From the NCBI RefSeq assembly GCF_017565645.3, contig NZ_CP086136.1, forward strand, positions 6,803,501 through 6,867,500: DNA of 64,000 nt, written 5' to 3'. This document shows, in pieces, positions 24,744-33,761 of the stretch. A model generated the notes under the pieces. That model was not told where the DNA came from. It was given only the letters and a program-made list of their open reading frames with translations, and ran no database searches. Position numbers and translations under genes: made by a program. Each line of letters begins with the position of its first letter. Within the stretch, counting starts at the first letter, position 1. The stretch is from Bradyrhizobium barranii subsp. barranii (lineage in GTDB: Bacteria; Pseudomonadota; Alphaproteobacteria; Rhizobiales; Xanthobacteraceae).

Positions 24744-26119
24744 TTGAGCATCACCACCGATCAATTGCGCGCGGGCGCCGCGGGCTCGCTTTGGCTGCGG
24801 CTGGCGGCGGTGGGACTGCCCCTCCTCTTGATCGCGCCGGCGTTCTGGAACGGCTATCCGCTGTTGCAATGGGATACCGGCGGCTATCTGGCGCGCTGGT
24901 ACGAAGGCTATCTGGTCCCGAGCCGCTCCACCGTGTTCGGCCTCTATCTGCACTACGGCGAGAATTTCGGCTTCTGGATCAATCTCGCGATCCAGTCGCT
25001 GGCGACGCTGTGGCTGTTGCAACTGACGCTGCGCGTACTCGGGTTGATGCAGACGTCTCGCTTCGTCGCGATCAGCCTCTGCCTGATCCTGTCGACCGCG
25101 CGGCCCTGGCTCGCGAGCATGCTGCTCACGGACATCTTTGCAGGGCTGTCGATCCTGTCCCTGTTCTTGCTGGTCGTCGGCGCGAGCCGGACGTCGGGCC
25201 TCGAAAAGATCTCGCTGTTCGTCTTCACCGCCTTTGCCGCCGCAACCCACAGCGCCACACTCGGCGTGCTGCTCGGGCTCTGCGCCGCCGGCTGGATGGT
25301 GCGGCCGTTCCTCGGCGCGCGCCTGCCGCTCGCCGGATTGGCGCAGGCGAGCCTCACCATCGTCGCGGGCGGCCTGATGCTGGTCTCGGCAAACCACGCG
25401 CTGTCGGGCAAATGGGCCTGGACGCCCGGCGGCTATGGCGTCGCTTTCGGACGCATGATGCAGGACGGTATCGTCGCGCGCTTCCTGAGCGATCATTGCC
25501 CGCGCGAGCGCTACAAGCTCTGTCCCTATCGCGACCAATTGCCAGCGACCGCCGACGAGTTCCTGTGGGGCAAGAGCATGTTCAACACGCTCGGCCGCTT
25601 CGAAGGCATGAACGACGAGATGGGCTATATCGTCGTGCATTCGCTCGCCGACTATCCGGCGTGGCAGGCCGGCGCGGCGTTGCGGGCGATGGGCCAGCAA
25701 TTGCTGCATGTGGCCACCGGCGAAGGCACCAGTGTCTGGATCGGGCACACCTACGGCATCATCGAGCGCTACATCCCGGCGCAAGTCGCGCCGATGCGCG
25801 CGGCGCGGCAGCAGAATCACGGCCTCGATTTCGATCACATCAACTGGCTGCACGTTCCCGTCGCATTAGCCTCGATGCTGGCGCTGGTCGGGTTGCTCGC
25901 GCATGCGCTCGCAAGCCGCAGGCCGACGATCTGACGCTGCTGGCGGCAACCGTCACGCTGGCGCTGCTCGGCAACGCCTTCATCTGCGGCGTGATCTCGG
26001 GCCCCCACGACCGCTACGGCGCGCGGATGGTGTGGGTCGCGACCTTCGTGGTGCTGATGGCGCTGGCACGTCGTTTCGGTGACGACTTGCCTGACGACGA
26101 GACCTCAGCCGCGGCGTGA
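24744..26119 (+). pseudogene. Multi-pass membrane protein gene with a frameshift near its 3' end
   Basis: The first frame encodes about 396 residues with some eight membrane helices (LAAVGLPLLLIAPAFWNGYP, FVAISLCLILSTA and so on) and a soluble loop DGIVARFLSDHCPRERYKLCPYRD. It stops at 25934. A second frame, shifted as by loss of one base near 25905-25930, continues seamlessly with LTLLAATVTLALLGNAFICG and VWVATFVVLMALARRFGDDL to 26119. Joined, the product is about 458 residues. It looks like an unrecognised membrane protein, perhaps a glycosyltransferase-like family. Sequencing error, pseudogene or programmed frameshift cannot be told apart. The 3' end overlaps the hydrolase stop by 15 bases. 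Confidence 0.65.
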
Positions 26120-26860
26120 CAGGAAGTCGAGCACGCCGGTCTTGTAGACCTTGTCGCCGACCGCACGCATGTGGTCGCGGTTGGGGATGTCGAGCACTTC
26201 CGATCCCGGGATGATGGCGCCGAGCGCGCTGGCGGATCCTGCGACGTCGTCGGCGCTGCCGACCGCGATCAGCACGGGCACGTCGATGCGCGCGGCCTCT
26301 TCCTTCGTCATGAGGTCGCGGGTGCCGCGCAGGCAGGCGGCGAGCGCACGACGGTCGGAACGGGTCTGATCGGCGAAGGCGCGAAACGTGCGGCCGACCG
26401 GATCGGTGACGTCGTCGAGCGTGGGCGCCTCCAGCGCCTTCGCGACGTTCTCGCCGGGCCCGGTGCCCTCGATCAGGCCGCCGATGCCGATGCCGCCGAG
26501 GATCGCCGAGCGCAGGCGCTGCGACTCGTTGAGGGAGAGCCAGGCCGTCATCCGCCCGCCCATCGAATAGCCCATCATGTCCGCCTGCGGAATCGCGAGA
26601 TGATCCATCAGCGCGAGCACGTCGCCGGCCATGGTCGGGATCGAGTACTGCGTGGGATCGTAGAGCTTTGCGCTTTCGCCATGGCCGCGATTGTCCAGCG
26701 CGATGACACGGCGGCCGTTCTTGCGCAGTTCCGAGACCCAGGTCGGATAGACCCAGTTCACGTTCTTGCTCGAGGCAAAGCCGTGCACCAGGATGATCGG
26801 ATCGCCCTCGCCTTCGTCGAGATAGGCAATTTCAACGGCGCCGTTGTGAAAGCTCGGCAT
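26105..26860 (-). CDS. Alpha/beta-hydrolase
   Basis: A 251-residue hydrolase with HGF (26-28), Ser99 in GYSMGG, a cap segment of about 60 residues, the acid in VGSADD and the histidine in NRDHM. The sequence DNRGHGESAKLYDP is typical of the epoxide hydrolase/haloperoxidase-like group. Cytosolic; substrate unknown. The ATG at 26860 is used because the upstream extension is arginine/proline-rich and unlike protein. It lies head-to-tail behind the next minus-strand gene with 38 bases between. Confidence 0.87.
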   Translation of the reverse strand: MPSFHNGAVEIAYLDEGEGDPIILVHGFASSKNVNWVYPTWVSELRKNGRRVIALDNRGHGESAKLYDPTQYSIPTMAGDVLALMDHLAIPQADMMGYSMGGRMTAWLSLNESQRLRSAILGGIGIGGLIEGTGPGENVAKALEAPTLDDVTDPVGRTFRAFADQTRSDRRALAACLRGTRDLMTKEEAARIDVPVLIAVGSADDVAGSASALGAIIPGSEVLDIPNRDHMRAVGDKVYKTGVLDFLSRRG

Positions 26861-26898
26861 CAGCAGTTCCGGAAGTCGTTGTGGGGGAGAGATTGATC

Positions 26899-28029
26899 TT
26901 AGGCGGTAAGCGCCGCGTCCGCCAGAGCGGATTGGGCTGCCGCCCGGCGGAGCCGCCGCGCCCGCCTGCGATCGCACCAGGCCTGGGTCAGGCGCTCCGT
27001 CGCCGCCTTGATCGAGGACAGCAGGCCGAACAGCGTCAGTGCCGCGCCGAACAGCCAGAGCGCCAGATCGAACATGCCGCCGACGAGCAGCAGCGCGCCG
27101 CGGCCGAGCAGCTTCATGATCGCGCGGGTCTTGCCGCCCTCCGCTTCCGCAAGCCGGGCCGCGCGCGCGACGTCCTTCGGGCCTTCGGCGATGCGCAGCG
27201 TATCCATGGCGCCGCGCGTGCCGGTCTTTTCGGCAACGCGGGTGACGTCCTTGCCGAGCCGGACCAGGGCACCGACCTTCTCGGCGCGGAACGCGGCCTT
27301 GATCGCGCTCGCGGTCTCGCCGGGGCGGAACACCGAACCCTTGACGACGGCGTTCTGGAGCATTGTCGTATCGACCACCTCACGCGCCGACCGGCCGGCC
27401 CATGCGGCAAGTCCCTCGCCGAGACGTCCGACCTTGCGGGCATCCTTCACCAGCGTCAGTCCAGCGCGCACGGGCGCGGCGCCGCCGACCGACACGTAGG
27501 TCACCGCCGTCACCGCAAGGCCGGCGGTCGCAAGGCCGAGCACCAGATGGTCGGTGTCCTCGCCCATGGCGAGACGCTTGCCCTCGCGCACGACGTCCCT
27601 GATGTCGCCGATCACGAAGAGATCGCCGGCGACGGTTCCGGACAGGCTCGCGACATCGTCGGCGTTGCCGGTGACGAGGCCGGTGGCGAACCGTTTGGCG
27701 AAATGCTGCGTGGAATTTTCTTCCTTGACCGCATCGCTGACGCGGTTGAGGAGGTCGTCGGGCAGCGCGATGTTACGTTCACGCACCAGCGCGACAAAAC
27801 TGTCGGCGAGATCAGCGTCGCCGGCGGCGAGCGCGGCCTCGATATTGTCCTGAACCAGGCGGTCGTTCTGCCGCAGCAGCGCATCGAGCTTGAGCTCGGA
27901 GAGCGCCGCCGGATCGTCCTGGGCGGAGAGGAGCGCGCCGGCCTCGCGGGCATGCGGCGCTACCTGCGCGAGCATGAAGCTGCATGCTGCAATACCGGTC
28001 AACGCCGTGCTGATTCGCAGCCACTTCAT
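26899..28029 (-). CDS. Membrane-associated protein of unknown function
   Basis: A 376-residue protein with a signal-like N-terminus (MKWLRISTALTGIAACSFMLAQV), a long alanine-rich helical part, a hydrophobic stretch in the middle (HLVLGLATAGLAVTAVTYVSVGG) and a C-terminal membrane hairpin (ALLLVGGMFDLALWLFGAALTLFGLL) followed by a very basic tail (WCDRRRARRLRRAAAQ). No family, motif or enzymatic residue is recognised. A glycine-rich, charged central helix suggests a scaffold or membrane-remodelling protein, but this is a guess. It is followed by the hydrolase gene on the same strand. Confidence 0.65.
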   Translation of the reverse strand: MKWLRISTALTGIAACSFMLAQVAPHAREAGALLSAQDDPAALSELKLDALLRQNDRLVQDNIEAALAAGDADLADSFVALVRERNIALPDDLLNRVSDAVKEENSTQHFAKRFATGLVTGNADDVASLSGTVAGDLFVIGDIRDVVREGKRLAMGEDTDHLVLGLATAGLAVTAVTYVSVGGAAPVRAGLTLVKDARKVGRLGEGLAAWAGRSAREVVDTTMLQNAVVKGSVFRPGETASAIKAAFRAEKVGALVRLGKDVTRVAEKTGTRGAMDTLRIAEGPKDVARAARLAEAEGGKTRAIMKLLGRGALLLVGGMFDLALWLFGAALTLFGLLSSIKAATERLTQAWCDRRRARRLRRAAAQSALADAALTA

Positions 28030-28359
28030 GCCAAGAGTCATACCAAGAGTTGTGCCAAGAGCCTGGACGATCCCGAGATCATTGCGCCTGTTGGTTCGTC
28101 TTTCGTCGCAATTCCGCGCGTCCAAAGACATAGTATGCCAAAATTGCGACACAACGTCCCCGACGAAAGAAGGGCTTCTCTCAGGCCGCAAGATTGTGTC
28201 GAATTTGCATGAGCAAATGAGCATGGGGCAATTGCGAACCTTTCGGTTCCGCTGGACTAGCAATCATCTGCACCCAACAGTATGGTCCGCGGCGCCTCAA
28301 AGATGCCGCGTCAGTGTTTGATTGTGTCTGCCGCCATTGCCACTCCAGGATGAACTACG
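28030..28359. other. Divergent intergenic region
   Basis: Between the unknown membrane-protein gene (leftwards) and the zinc-finger gene (rightwards). Minus-strand codons remain open for much of it but show no binding site or protein-like composition. It must hold both promoters. The segment 28130-28215 is AT-richer than its surroundings; I find no defined operator. Confidence 0.45.
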
Positions 28360-28605
28360 ATGTCCGACCATGTCGTCCCGCACTTCCATAACGATGCCGG
28401 TGTCCCCGTCATCGAGATCGGCTCGCAAGAGTTCATGTGCGTCGGCGCCAATCCTCCGTTCGATCATCCGCACGTCTTCCTGGACCTCGGCAACGACAAC
28501 GAGATCATCTGCCCCTATTGCTCGACGCTGTACCGTTTCGCCGCCGACCTGAAGCCGGGCGAAGCCCGTCCGCCGGAATGCGTGCTGAAGGACAAGGTGG
28601 CCTGA
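28360..28605 (+). CDS. NDUFS6-like zinc-finger protein (zf-CHCC)
   Basis: An 81-residue protein with the zinc ligand set Cys27, His36 or His38, Cys51 and Cys54 (FMCVGANPPFDHPHVF ... IICPYCSTLYRF). This is the fold of the mitochondrial complex I accessory subunit NDUFS6, which is widespread as a free protein in Alphaproteobacteria. It could help assemble or stabilise NADH dehydrogenase, but genes for that complex are not nearby. A 7-base-pair hairpin overlaps the stop codon, and the next gene begins 19 bases later. Confidence 0.85.
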   Translation: MSDHVVPHFHNDAGVPVIEIGSQEFMCVGANPPFDHPHVFLDLGNDNEIICPYCSTLYRFAADLKPGEARPPECVLKDKVA

Positions 28606-28624
28606 CCGCCTCTCACGGTCAGGG

Positions 28625-29827
28625 GTGGCGCTCTCCCGAACGATTGTCATCGCCGGTGCCGGCATAGGTGGACTGACGGCCGCGCTTGCGCTCGCAGCCC
28701 GTGGCTTCCGCATCGTCGTGCTGGAAAAGGCCGAGCGGCTCGAGGAAGTCGGCGCCGGCCTGCAACTCTCCCCCAACGCCAGCCGCGTGCTGGTCGAGCT
28801 CGGCCTCACCGAGGGGCTCAAGCGAAGCGCCGTCACGCCTGAGGCGCTCTGCGTCATGAGCGCGCGGGCCGGCGGCGAACTGCTGCGCATGCCGCTCGGC
28901 GAAGCCGCTTCCGCGCGGGCCGGCGCACCCTATTGGGTGGTGCATCGCGCCGACCTGCAATCCGCGCTGGCCGGTGCGGTCTCCGACCATCCCGATATCG
29001 ATCTGAAGTTAGGTGCGACCTTCGAGGATGTGGCGCCCCACGCCAAGGGGCTGACGGTCGTCCATCGCAGCGGCACGATACGCCGCAGCGATCTGGCCAG
29101 CGCACTGATCGGCGCCGACGGTATCTGGTCGACGGTACGCCAGCATCTGTTTCCCGAGGTGCAGCCGCGCTTCTCCGGCCTGATCGCCTGGCGCGGCACG
29201 CTCGATGCCACGCAACTGCCGAAGGATTTTACCGCGCGGCGGGTCCAGCTCTGGATGGGTCCGAACGCCCATCTCGTGGCTTATCCGATCGCCGGCGGGC
29301 GCCAGATCAACGTGGTCGCGGTGCTGCCGGGGACCTGGAACAGGCCCGGCTGGAGCACGCCGGGCGACCCCTTCGAGGTGATGGACGCCTTCGCGGCACC
29401 GCGCTGGCCATCGCAGGCCAGGATGATGCTCACGGCCGTCGACAATTGGCGCAAATGGGCGCTGTTCGGCGTGCCCGACGGCTGCCCCTGGAGCCAAGGA
29501 CCGGTCGGCCTGCTCGGTGACGCCGTGCATGCGATGCTGCCATTCGCGGCCCAGGGCGCCGGCATGGCGATCGAGGACGCCGCCGTGCTCGCCCGGCATC
29601 TGAGCCTCGAGGCTGCCGAGAGCGCGGCCGGTATCGCGGCGGCGCTGAAGCAATATGGCCGCGCGCGGCAGGCGCGGGTGCGGCGGGTGCAGCGGACGGC
29701 GCGGCAGCAGGGCCGCATCTATCATCTCGGTGGGCCGCTCGCGATCGCGCGCGATGTTGCGATCCGCGCGCTCGGCCCGGAGCGCATGCTGGCGCGACAG
29801 GACTGGATCTACGGCTGGCGGCCCTGA
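28625..29827 (+). CDS. FAD-dependent monooxygenase (salicylate hydroxylase-like)
   Basis: A 400-residue class A flavoprotein monooxygenase. FAD binding is shown by GAGIGG (about residues 11-16), the VLEKAERLEEVGAGLQL segment, the DG motif in GADGIWSTVR (about 160-170) and the second FAD motif GDAVHAMLPFAAQGAGMAIEDA (about 299-320). Such enzymes hydroxylate aromatic rings or related compounds using NAD(P)H and O2. The start is GTG 28625, close behind the zinc-finger gene and without a clear ribosome binding site, which suggests translational coupling. Substrate unknown; ubiquinone-biosynthesis or urate-like roles are possible. Confidence 0.87.
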   Translation: MALSRTIVIAGAGIGGLTAALALAARGFRIVVLEKAERLEEVGAGLQLSPNASRVLVELGLTEGLKRSAVTPEALCVMSARAGGELLRMPLGEAASARAGAPYWVVHRADLQSALAGAVSDHPDIDLKLGATFEDVAPHAKGLTVVHRSGTIRRSDLASALIGADGIWSTVRQHLFPEVQPRFSGLIAWRGTLDATQLPKDFTARRVQLWMGPNAHLVAYPIAGGRQINVVAVLPGTWNRPGWSTPGDPFEVMDAFAAPRWPSQARMMLTAVDNWRKWALFGVPDGCPWSQGPVGLLGDAVHAMLPFAAQGAGMAIEDAAVLARHLSLEAAESAAGIAAALKQYGRARQARVRRVQRTARQQGRIYHLGGPLAIARDVAIRALGPERMLARQDWIYGWRP

Positions 29828-29848
29828 GGCGGGCGCAATCGTGTCAAC

Positions 29849-30271
29849 TCAGCGAACGGCGCTACCGGATTTCGGGGCGGGCTTGATGTCCGGCCGCTGT
29901 GGAGCAGAGGCCGCCGGCGTCGCACCGGGCGGCGTTTCCCGGCACTTGTTGCGGCGCCATGCGTCCTCGGCAAGTTGCGACTGCCCGCGCACCGCGATGT
30001 AGTCGTTGCGATAGGCGAGCTCGGATACGACAGCGCCGCCGGTCCCGGTCTCCGCCTTGTCCATCAGCTTCTGCAAATCCGCGGTGCGGGTAGCGAGCGC
30101 CTTGCGCTCGCCCTCGAGCTGCTTGCAGTCGTACAATTCGTATTTGCCGGGGTCGGCAAAGGCCGGAGCGACCGTCTCGCTCATGCTGGCGCAGCCGGAC
30201 AGTGCGCCGCCCGCAAGCAGCACAACGAGCGCGCCGCAGAAGCGCAGCGGAGAGGGAAGCGAAGCAGCCAT
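29849..30271 (-). CDS. Outer- or inner-membrane lipoprotein of unknown function
   Basis: A 140-residue precursor with lipobox LSGC (Cys27) after a hydrophobic signal (FCGALVVLLAGGALSGCASM). The mature part has a central coiled segment (CKQLEGERKALATRTADLQKLMDKAETGTGG) and a proline-rich tail. Proteins of this type (DYKQLEGER...) are common in rhizobia and are thought to be periplasmic lipoproteins; function unknown. The gene converges with the monooxygenase gene, 21 bases between stops. Confidence 0.75.
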   Translation of the reverse strand: MAASLPSPLRFCGALVVLLAGGALSGCASMSETVAPAFADPGKYELYDCKQLEGERKALATRTADLQKLMDKAETGTGGAVVSELAYRNDYIAVRGQSQLAEDAWRRNKCRETPPGATPAASAPQRPDIKPAPKSGSAVR

Positions 30272-30446
30272 GCCGGATAAATAGTCCCCGTGGATTGAGA
30301 ATGCCTAAAGCAACAACAGATGTCCGGATTGAGGCTTTGCCTTGCGCAGCCGGCTCGCTTAAGGAAGAACCGCCCATCCGGCCCGCGAAACGCGCCAATT
30401 CCAGACGGCCGGAGGTGGACTTAACTAGTTGATCTCGTTGGATCAA

Positions 30447-30535
30447 GCGGGCATGGCGGAATTGGTAGACGCAAGGGACTTAAAATCCCTCGGCGCGCAA
30501 GCGCTGTGCCGGTTCGACCCCGGCTGCCCGCACCA
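30447..30535 (+). tRNA. tRNA-Leu (anticodon TAA)
   Basis: The 89-base sequence folds as a class II tRNA. The acceptor stem is GCGGGCA (30447-30453) with TGCCCGC (30525-30531), then A and encoded CCA to 30535. The anticodon arm is AGGGA-CTTAAAA-TCCCT with anticodon TAA, the long variable arm is CGGCGCGCAAGCGCTG, and the T arm is CCGGTTCGACCCCGG. An inverted repeat TTGATC/GATCAA (30429-30446) directly precedes the mature 5' end and would form a hairpin in the precursor. Confidence 0.97.
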
Positions 30536-30656
30536 TCGGAGCTGACGGGGCGAGCCTCCGCCCAAAGGCGGACGGCAGACCGATGCAGTCACGAACCGGC
30601 TGGAGCCCCCGCGGGGGCAAGGCGCGGTCCTTTTCCGGCGGACACGGCGGCATGCG

Positions 30657-32072
30657 TTATGACTGCACACCGTCCGTCTGCAGCCGCCTCGGTCCGGCGC
30701 GAAAGTCGAGCAGCAGGATCCAGAAACTTGTCAGCGCAATGATGAGGAGGATGAAGCTGCCCTCGAATGCCGTCCCAAGAATCGAGATCAGTGCCGGAAA
30801 GGCGAGACCGACGGCGAGGAACGCGGCAAGTGACAGGGCCGGAAGATCGACGACGAGGATCGCGGCATAAAGCGCGAGCTCGAAGAAGGCATATTCCTTG
30901 AGGCGCGGCGAGCTGAGATAGAGCGCAAACATCGCGAACACCGTGATGCGCATGGCGACGCGGGGATGATCGATCAGCCAGCGATCCAGTCGCGCAAGAA
31001 GTGATCCGCCGTCCTGCGCCGGCTGGCTCGCGACCACGCGCAGGATGGACAAGGCGAACGGCACCAGCACGAGCGCGAGTGCTGCGAATGCATAGGTCGC
31101 GAACGTCGCCGCCTTGCTGTCACCGAGGCCGGCATGATCCATGAGGTCGCGCGCCGCCAGCAGCAGCGACGGATTGATCTCGAAGAGATCGACGAGATGC
31201 TGGTCGGGGATCTTTCCGCCCATCGCCAGTTGCCAGCTCGCGAACAGCTCGGGGTACATCAGCCGCGATATCAGGATCGGCAAGGCGAAGCTGAACGCCG
31301 CAACCGCGATCAGCGCGAGCTTGCGACCGCGTGGCAGCGGCAGGAAATAGAGCGCGGCCAGCACGGGAAAGAACACCAGCTTGAACGACGTTACGAGGCC
31401 GAGCAGCGCGGCGCCGGCGAGCCGCGGCGGAAAACTGCGATCCTCGGGCGCGCCGGACGCAGCCGGAGAAAGCAGGAGTCTCAGCGCAATCGCGGTCAGC
31501 ACGCCGCTCAGGATCGCGAAGTTGCCGGACGCCTGCACCCATTCGAAACCGACGAACGCGCCGAGCGTGCAGAGCACCCTCAGCGCAACATCGCGCGCGC
31601 CCGCGCGCGTTCGGCCAAGACCGGGCAAGAGGAGCCCGCAAAGCACGGCGAGGACAGGAAAGATGCCCTTGTAGTGATCGACCAGAAGTCCACCCGCGCA
31701 CAACGGGCGGAAGACATCCAGCGTCACCGGCAGATAGGGATAAGAGAGCTTGGTGCCCTTCAGGTTCTTGACGAAATAGGGATCGAGCCCGCTGGCATAG
31801 GCATCGACCGCCGCGCAATTGACGCGAGTGTCCCAGCCATATTTCATATCGAGCACGGCGTCGTTGGCGAGATTGCCGAGCACCAGCAGTGCGGTCAGTG
31901 CGATCAGGCAGGCGAGCCAAAAGTTCCGCCGCGAAGCCATGTCGGCCGAGGGGTCCAACCATCGTGCTGCACCGGTGACATCGGACACAATCGGATACCT
32001 TGTTGGGCCGGGTTTCTCCGCCAACGCGGCGCCAGGCCGTGCCACCATGGACAGGATGGGTTGCGGATTCAT
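30657..32072 (-). CDS. Glycosyltransferase family 87 (DUF2029) membrane protein
   Basis: A 471-residue polytopic membrane protein with about eleven helices. Residues DAVLDMKYGWDTRVNCAAVDAYASGLDPY follow helix 1 and fit the GT87 large periplasmic loop, in which acidic residues hold the catalytic site; the middle has TSFKLVFFPVLAALYFLPLPRG. GT87 enzymes transfer sugars (mannose, arabinose) from polyprenyl-phosphate donors outside the membrane. The start is uncertain: ATG 32072, 32048 and 31940 (MASRRNFW) are possible, and only the last begins close to the first helix. The gene is alone between tRNA-Leu and the enoyl-CoA hydratase gene. Confidence 0.8.
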   Translation of the reverse strand: MNPQPILSMVARPGAALAEKPGPTRYPIVSDVTGAARWLDPSADMASRRNFWLACLIALTALLVLGNLANDAVLDMKYGWDTRVNCAAVDAYASGLDPYFVKNLKGTKLSYPYLPVTLDVFRPLCAGGLLVDHYKGIFPVLAVLCGLLLPGLGRTRAGARDVALRVLCTLGAFVGFEWVQASGNFAILSGVLTAIALRLLLSPAASGAPEDRSFPPRLAGAALLGLVTSFKLVFFPVLAALYFLPLPRGRKLALIAVAAFSFALPILISRLMYPELFASWQLAMGGKIPDQHLVDLFEINPSLLLAARDLMDHAGLGDSKAATFATYAFAALALVLVPFALSILRVVASQPAQDGGSLLARLDRWLIDHPRVAMRITVFAMFALYLSSPRLKEYAFFELALYAAILVVDLPALSLAAFLAVGLAFPALISILGTAFEGSFILLIIALTSFWILLLDFRAGPRRLQTDGVQS

Positions 32073-32181
32073 CTCCCCTGTGCGTTGCGCTCGCGCTTAT
32101 GGTGAATCCCTGGTTGCCAGCCGTCCGTCTGGACGGCGGGAACCGGTTCCCTGTCGCCGCGACCGGCAGATCCGCCGCCCC

Positions 32182-32961
32182 CTACCGCGACGAGCGGGCG
32201 GCAAGCCAGGCATCGAGTGCTTCGCGCGTGTCCCGGGTCGCCGCCATGCGTGCGAACTGCTCGCTCTCGATGGCGAGGCCTTCCGAGATCGAGACGTTGA
32301 GGCCCCGCGTGGCGGCGGTGATGACGCGGGCGACCGCCAGGTGCGAATGCCGCGTGATGCGGTCTGCCAGTGCGAAGGCTGCGTCCAGCAGCTGCCCGTG
32401 CGGCACGACGTGGTTGACCAAACCGATCTCATGAGCCCGCTGTGGTGAAAAGGAATCTCCTGTCAGGAGATATTCGAGCGCCCGCTTCCGGCCTGCGAGC
32501 CGTGGCAGGCGCTGCGTGCCGCCGAAGGTCGGCGTGATTCCGATCGCGATCTCGGGCTTGGCGAAGCTCGCCCGCTCGCTCGCGACGGCGAGGTGCACGG
32601 CTTCCGTGATCTCGCAGCCGCCGCCGAAGGCGATGCCGTTCACGGCGGCGATGATCGGCTTCGAAAACGCCTCCATGCGCGCCGTCATCGCCTGCCCGCG
32701 CCGCACGAAGGCCTTTACCGCCGCGTCCGGCCCGCATTTCACGCTCTCCGAGAACTCGGCGATGTCGGCGCCGGCCGAGAAGGCGCGGTCGCCCGCCCCG
32801 GTCAGGATCACGGCGCGGATATCGGCATCGTCCTCGATACGATCGAGGATCGCCATCAGGCGGTCGACGAGGCCGTAGCTCAGCGCATTGAGCTTGTTCG
32901 GGCGATTGAACGTCAGCAGCGCGACAGCGCCTCGCGTTTCGGAGAGTACGAGATCGGACAA
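32182..32961 (-). CDS. Enoyl-CoA hydratase/isomerase
   Basis: A 259-residue crotonase. Oxyanion-hole segments are ILTGAGDRAFSAGADIAEF (about 52-70) and NGIAFGGGCEI (about 109-119). Glutamates expected for hydration are in CEITEAVHLAVASE and FAKPEIAIG. It adds water to enoyl-CoA in fatty acid or aromatic catabolism; substrate length unknown. It is divergent from a broken TetR gene whose operator lies 69 bases upstream of its start codon. If the regulator is dead, the hydratase would be constitutively expressed. Confidence 0.88.
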   Translation of the reverse strand: MSDLVLSETRGAVALLTFNRPNKLNALSYGLVDRLMAILDRIEDDADIRAVILTGAGDRAFSAGADIAEFSESVKCGPDAAVKAFVRRGQAMTARMEAFSKPIIAAVNGIAFGGGCEITEAVHLAVASERASFAKPEIAIGITPTFGGTQRLPRLAGRKRALEYLLTGDSFSPQRAHEIGLVNHVVPHGQLLDAAFALADRITRHSHLAVARVITAATRGLNVSISEGLAIESEQFARMAATRDTREALDAWLAARSSR

Positions 32962-33029
32962 GTGCAGGCTCCTTCCAGGTCGAATTCCAGGTCGAACAGG
33001 CGCGGAAGTCAGCCACAGCGATCTTGTCG

Positions 33030-33053
33030 TGTATACTCACTAGGCAGTATACA
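33030..33053. promoter_or_regulatory. TetR-type operator between hydratase and regulator genes
   Basis: TGTATACT (33030-33037) and AGTATACA (33046-33053) are perfect eight-base inverted arms around CACTAGGC. The site ends seven bases before the regulator's start codon and lies 69 bases from the hydratase start, the usual arrangement for a TetR autoregulatory operator. TATACT within each arm can also serve as a -10 element in both directions. Confidence 0.8.
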
Positions 33054-33059
33054 TTGGCG

Positions 33060-33630
33060 ATGTCAGGCAAAGGCGACACCACGCGCGAGCAGATCGTCAT
33101 CGCGGCGACGCGCCTGTTCTATCAGGGCGGTGAGCATGGACGCGGTCGCCGAGAAGGCCGGCGTCACCAAGAAGACGCTCTATTATCACTTCACCAGCAA
33201 GGACGAGCTCGTCGCCGAGACCATCGCGGCCAGGGACCAGCCGACGCTGGAGCTCTATATGCGCTGGTTCGCCGAGACCGAGGGCACGGTGGCCGACAAG
33301 GTCCGCGGTCTCTTCACAAGGCTCGGACGCTCCGTGGATACGCCCCGATGGCGCGGCTGCGGATTCCTGCGCACCATCGCCGAGCTCGCAAACACGCCGG
33401 CACATCCCGCGGTCAAGGCCGGCGCGGCGCACAAGAAGCGTTTTGAAGCGTGGCTCGAAACCGAATTGCGCGAGCATGGCGTTGCCGGTGCACCGGCGCT
33501 CGCGCGCCAGCTTGTGATCCTGCTCGACGGCGCCACGACCGTGATGCTGATCCATCGCGATCTCGACTATGTCGACACCGCGGGACGCTTGGCGCTCGGC
33601 CTGGTCGAGCAGGCCCGTAGCGCACGATGA
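33060..33630 (+). pseudogene. TetR/AcrR-family regulator, frameshifted in the helix-turn-helix
   Basis: From ATG 33060 the frame encodes a normal start of a TetR protein (TTREQIVIAATRLFYQGG), but the next codons are nonsensical. The proper continuation SMDAVAEKAGVTKKTLYYHFTSKDEL begins in another frame at about 33130. Family proteins usually have four or five residues (such as VRAV) at this point, so about 11 bases appear to be missing between short GGC repeats near 33126-33131. The rest, to 33630, is an intact ligand domain (VADKVRGLFTRLGRSVDTP...). An internal start at GTG 33130 would lack the first helices and not bind DNA. Sequencing error remains possible. Confidence 0.8.
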
Positions 33631-33761
33631 TGGACGAGGCGGCCCTTCCCGAGCCGGCGACATCACCAATTCTTGTGCACCCGCCTGTCAGCCATCCCGA
33701 AACATGGGTTGTGCGACGCAGCATAACCGATAGAAAAGCCTCTGATTTTCAGAGGTGAGCT

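Noticed and set aside
30429..30446. Possible FixK/FNR box before tRNA-Leu.
   Set aside because: The TTGA and TCAA half sites are ten bases apart instead of six.
30447..30656. Possible integrated element at tRNA-Leu.
   Set aside because: There is no direct repeat of the tRNA 3' end, no integrase and no change of gene content after it.
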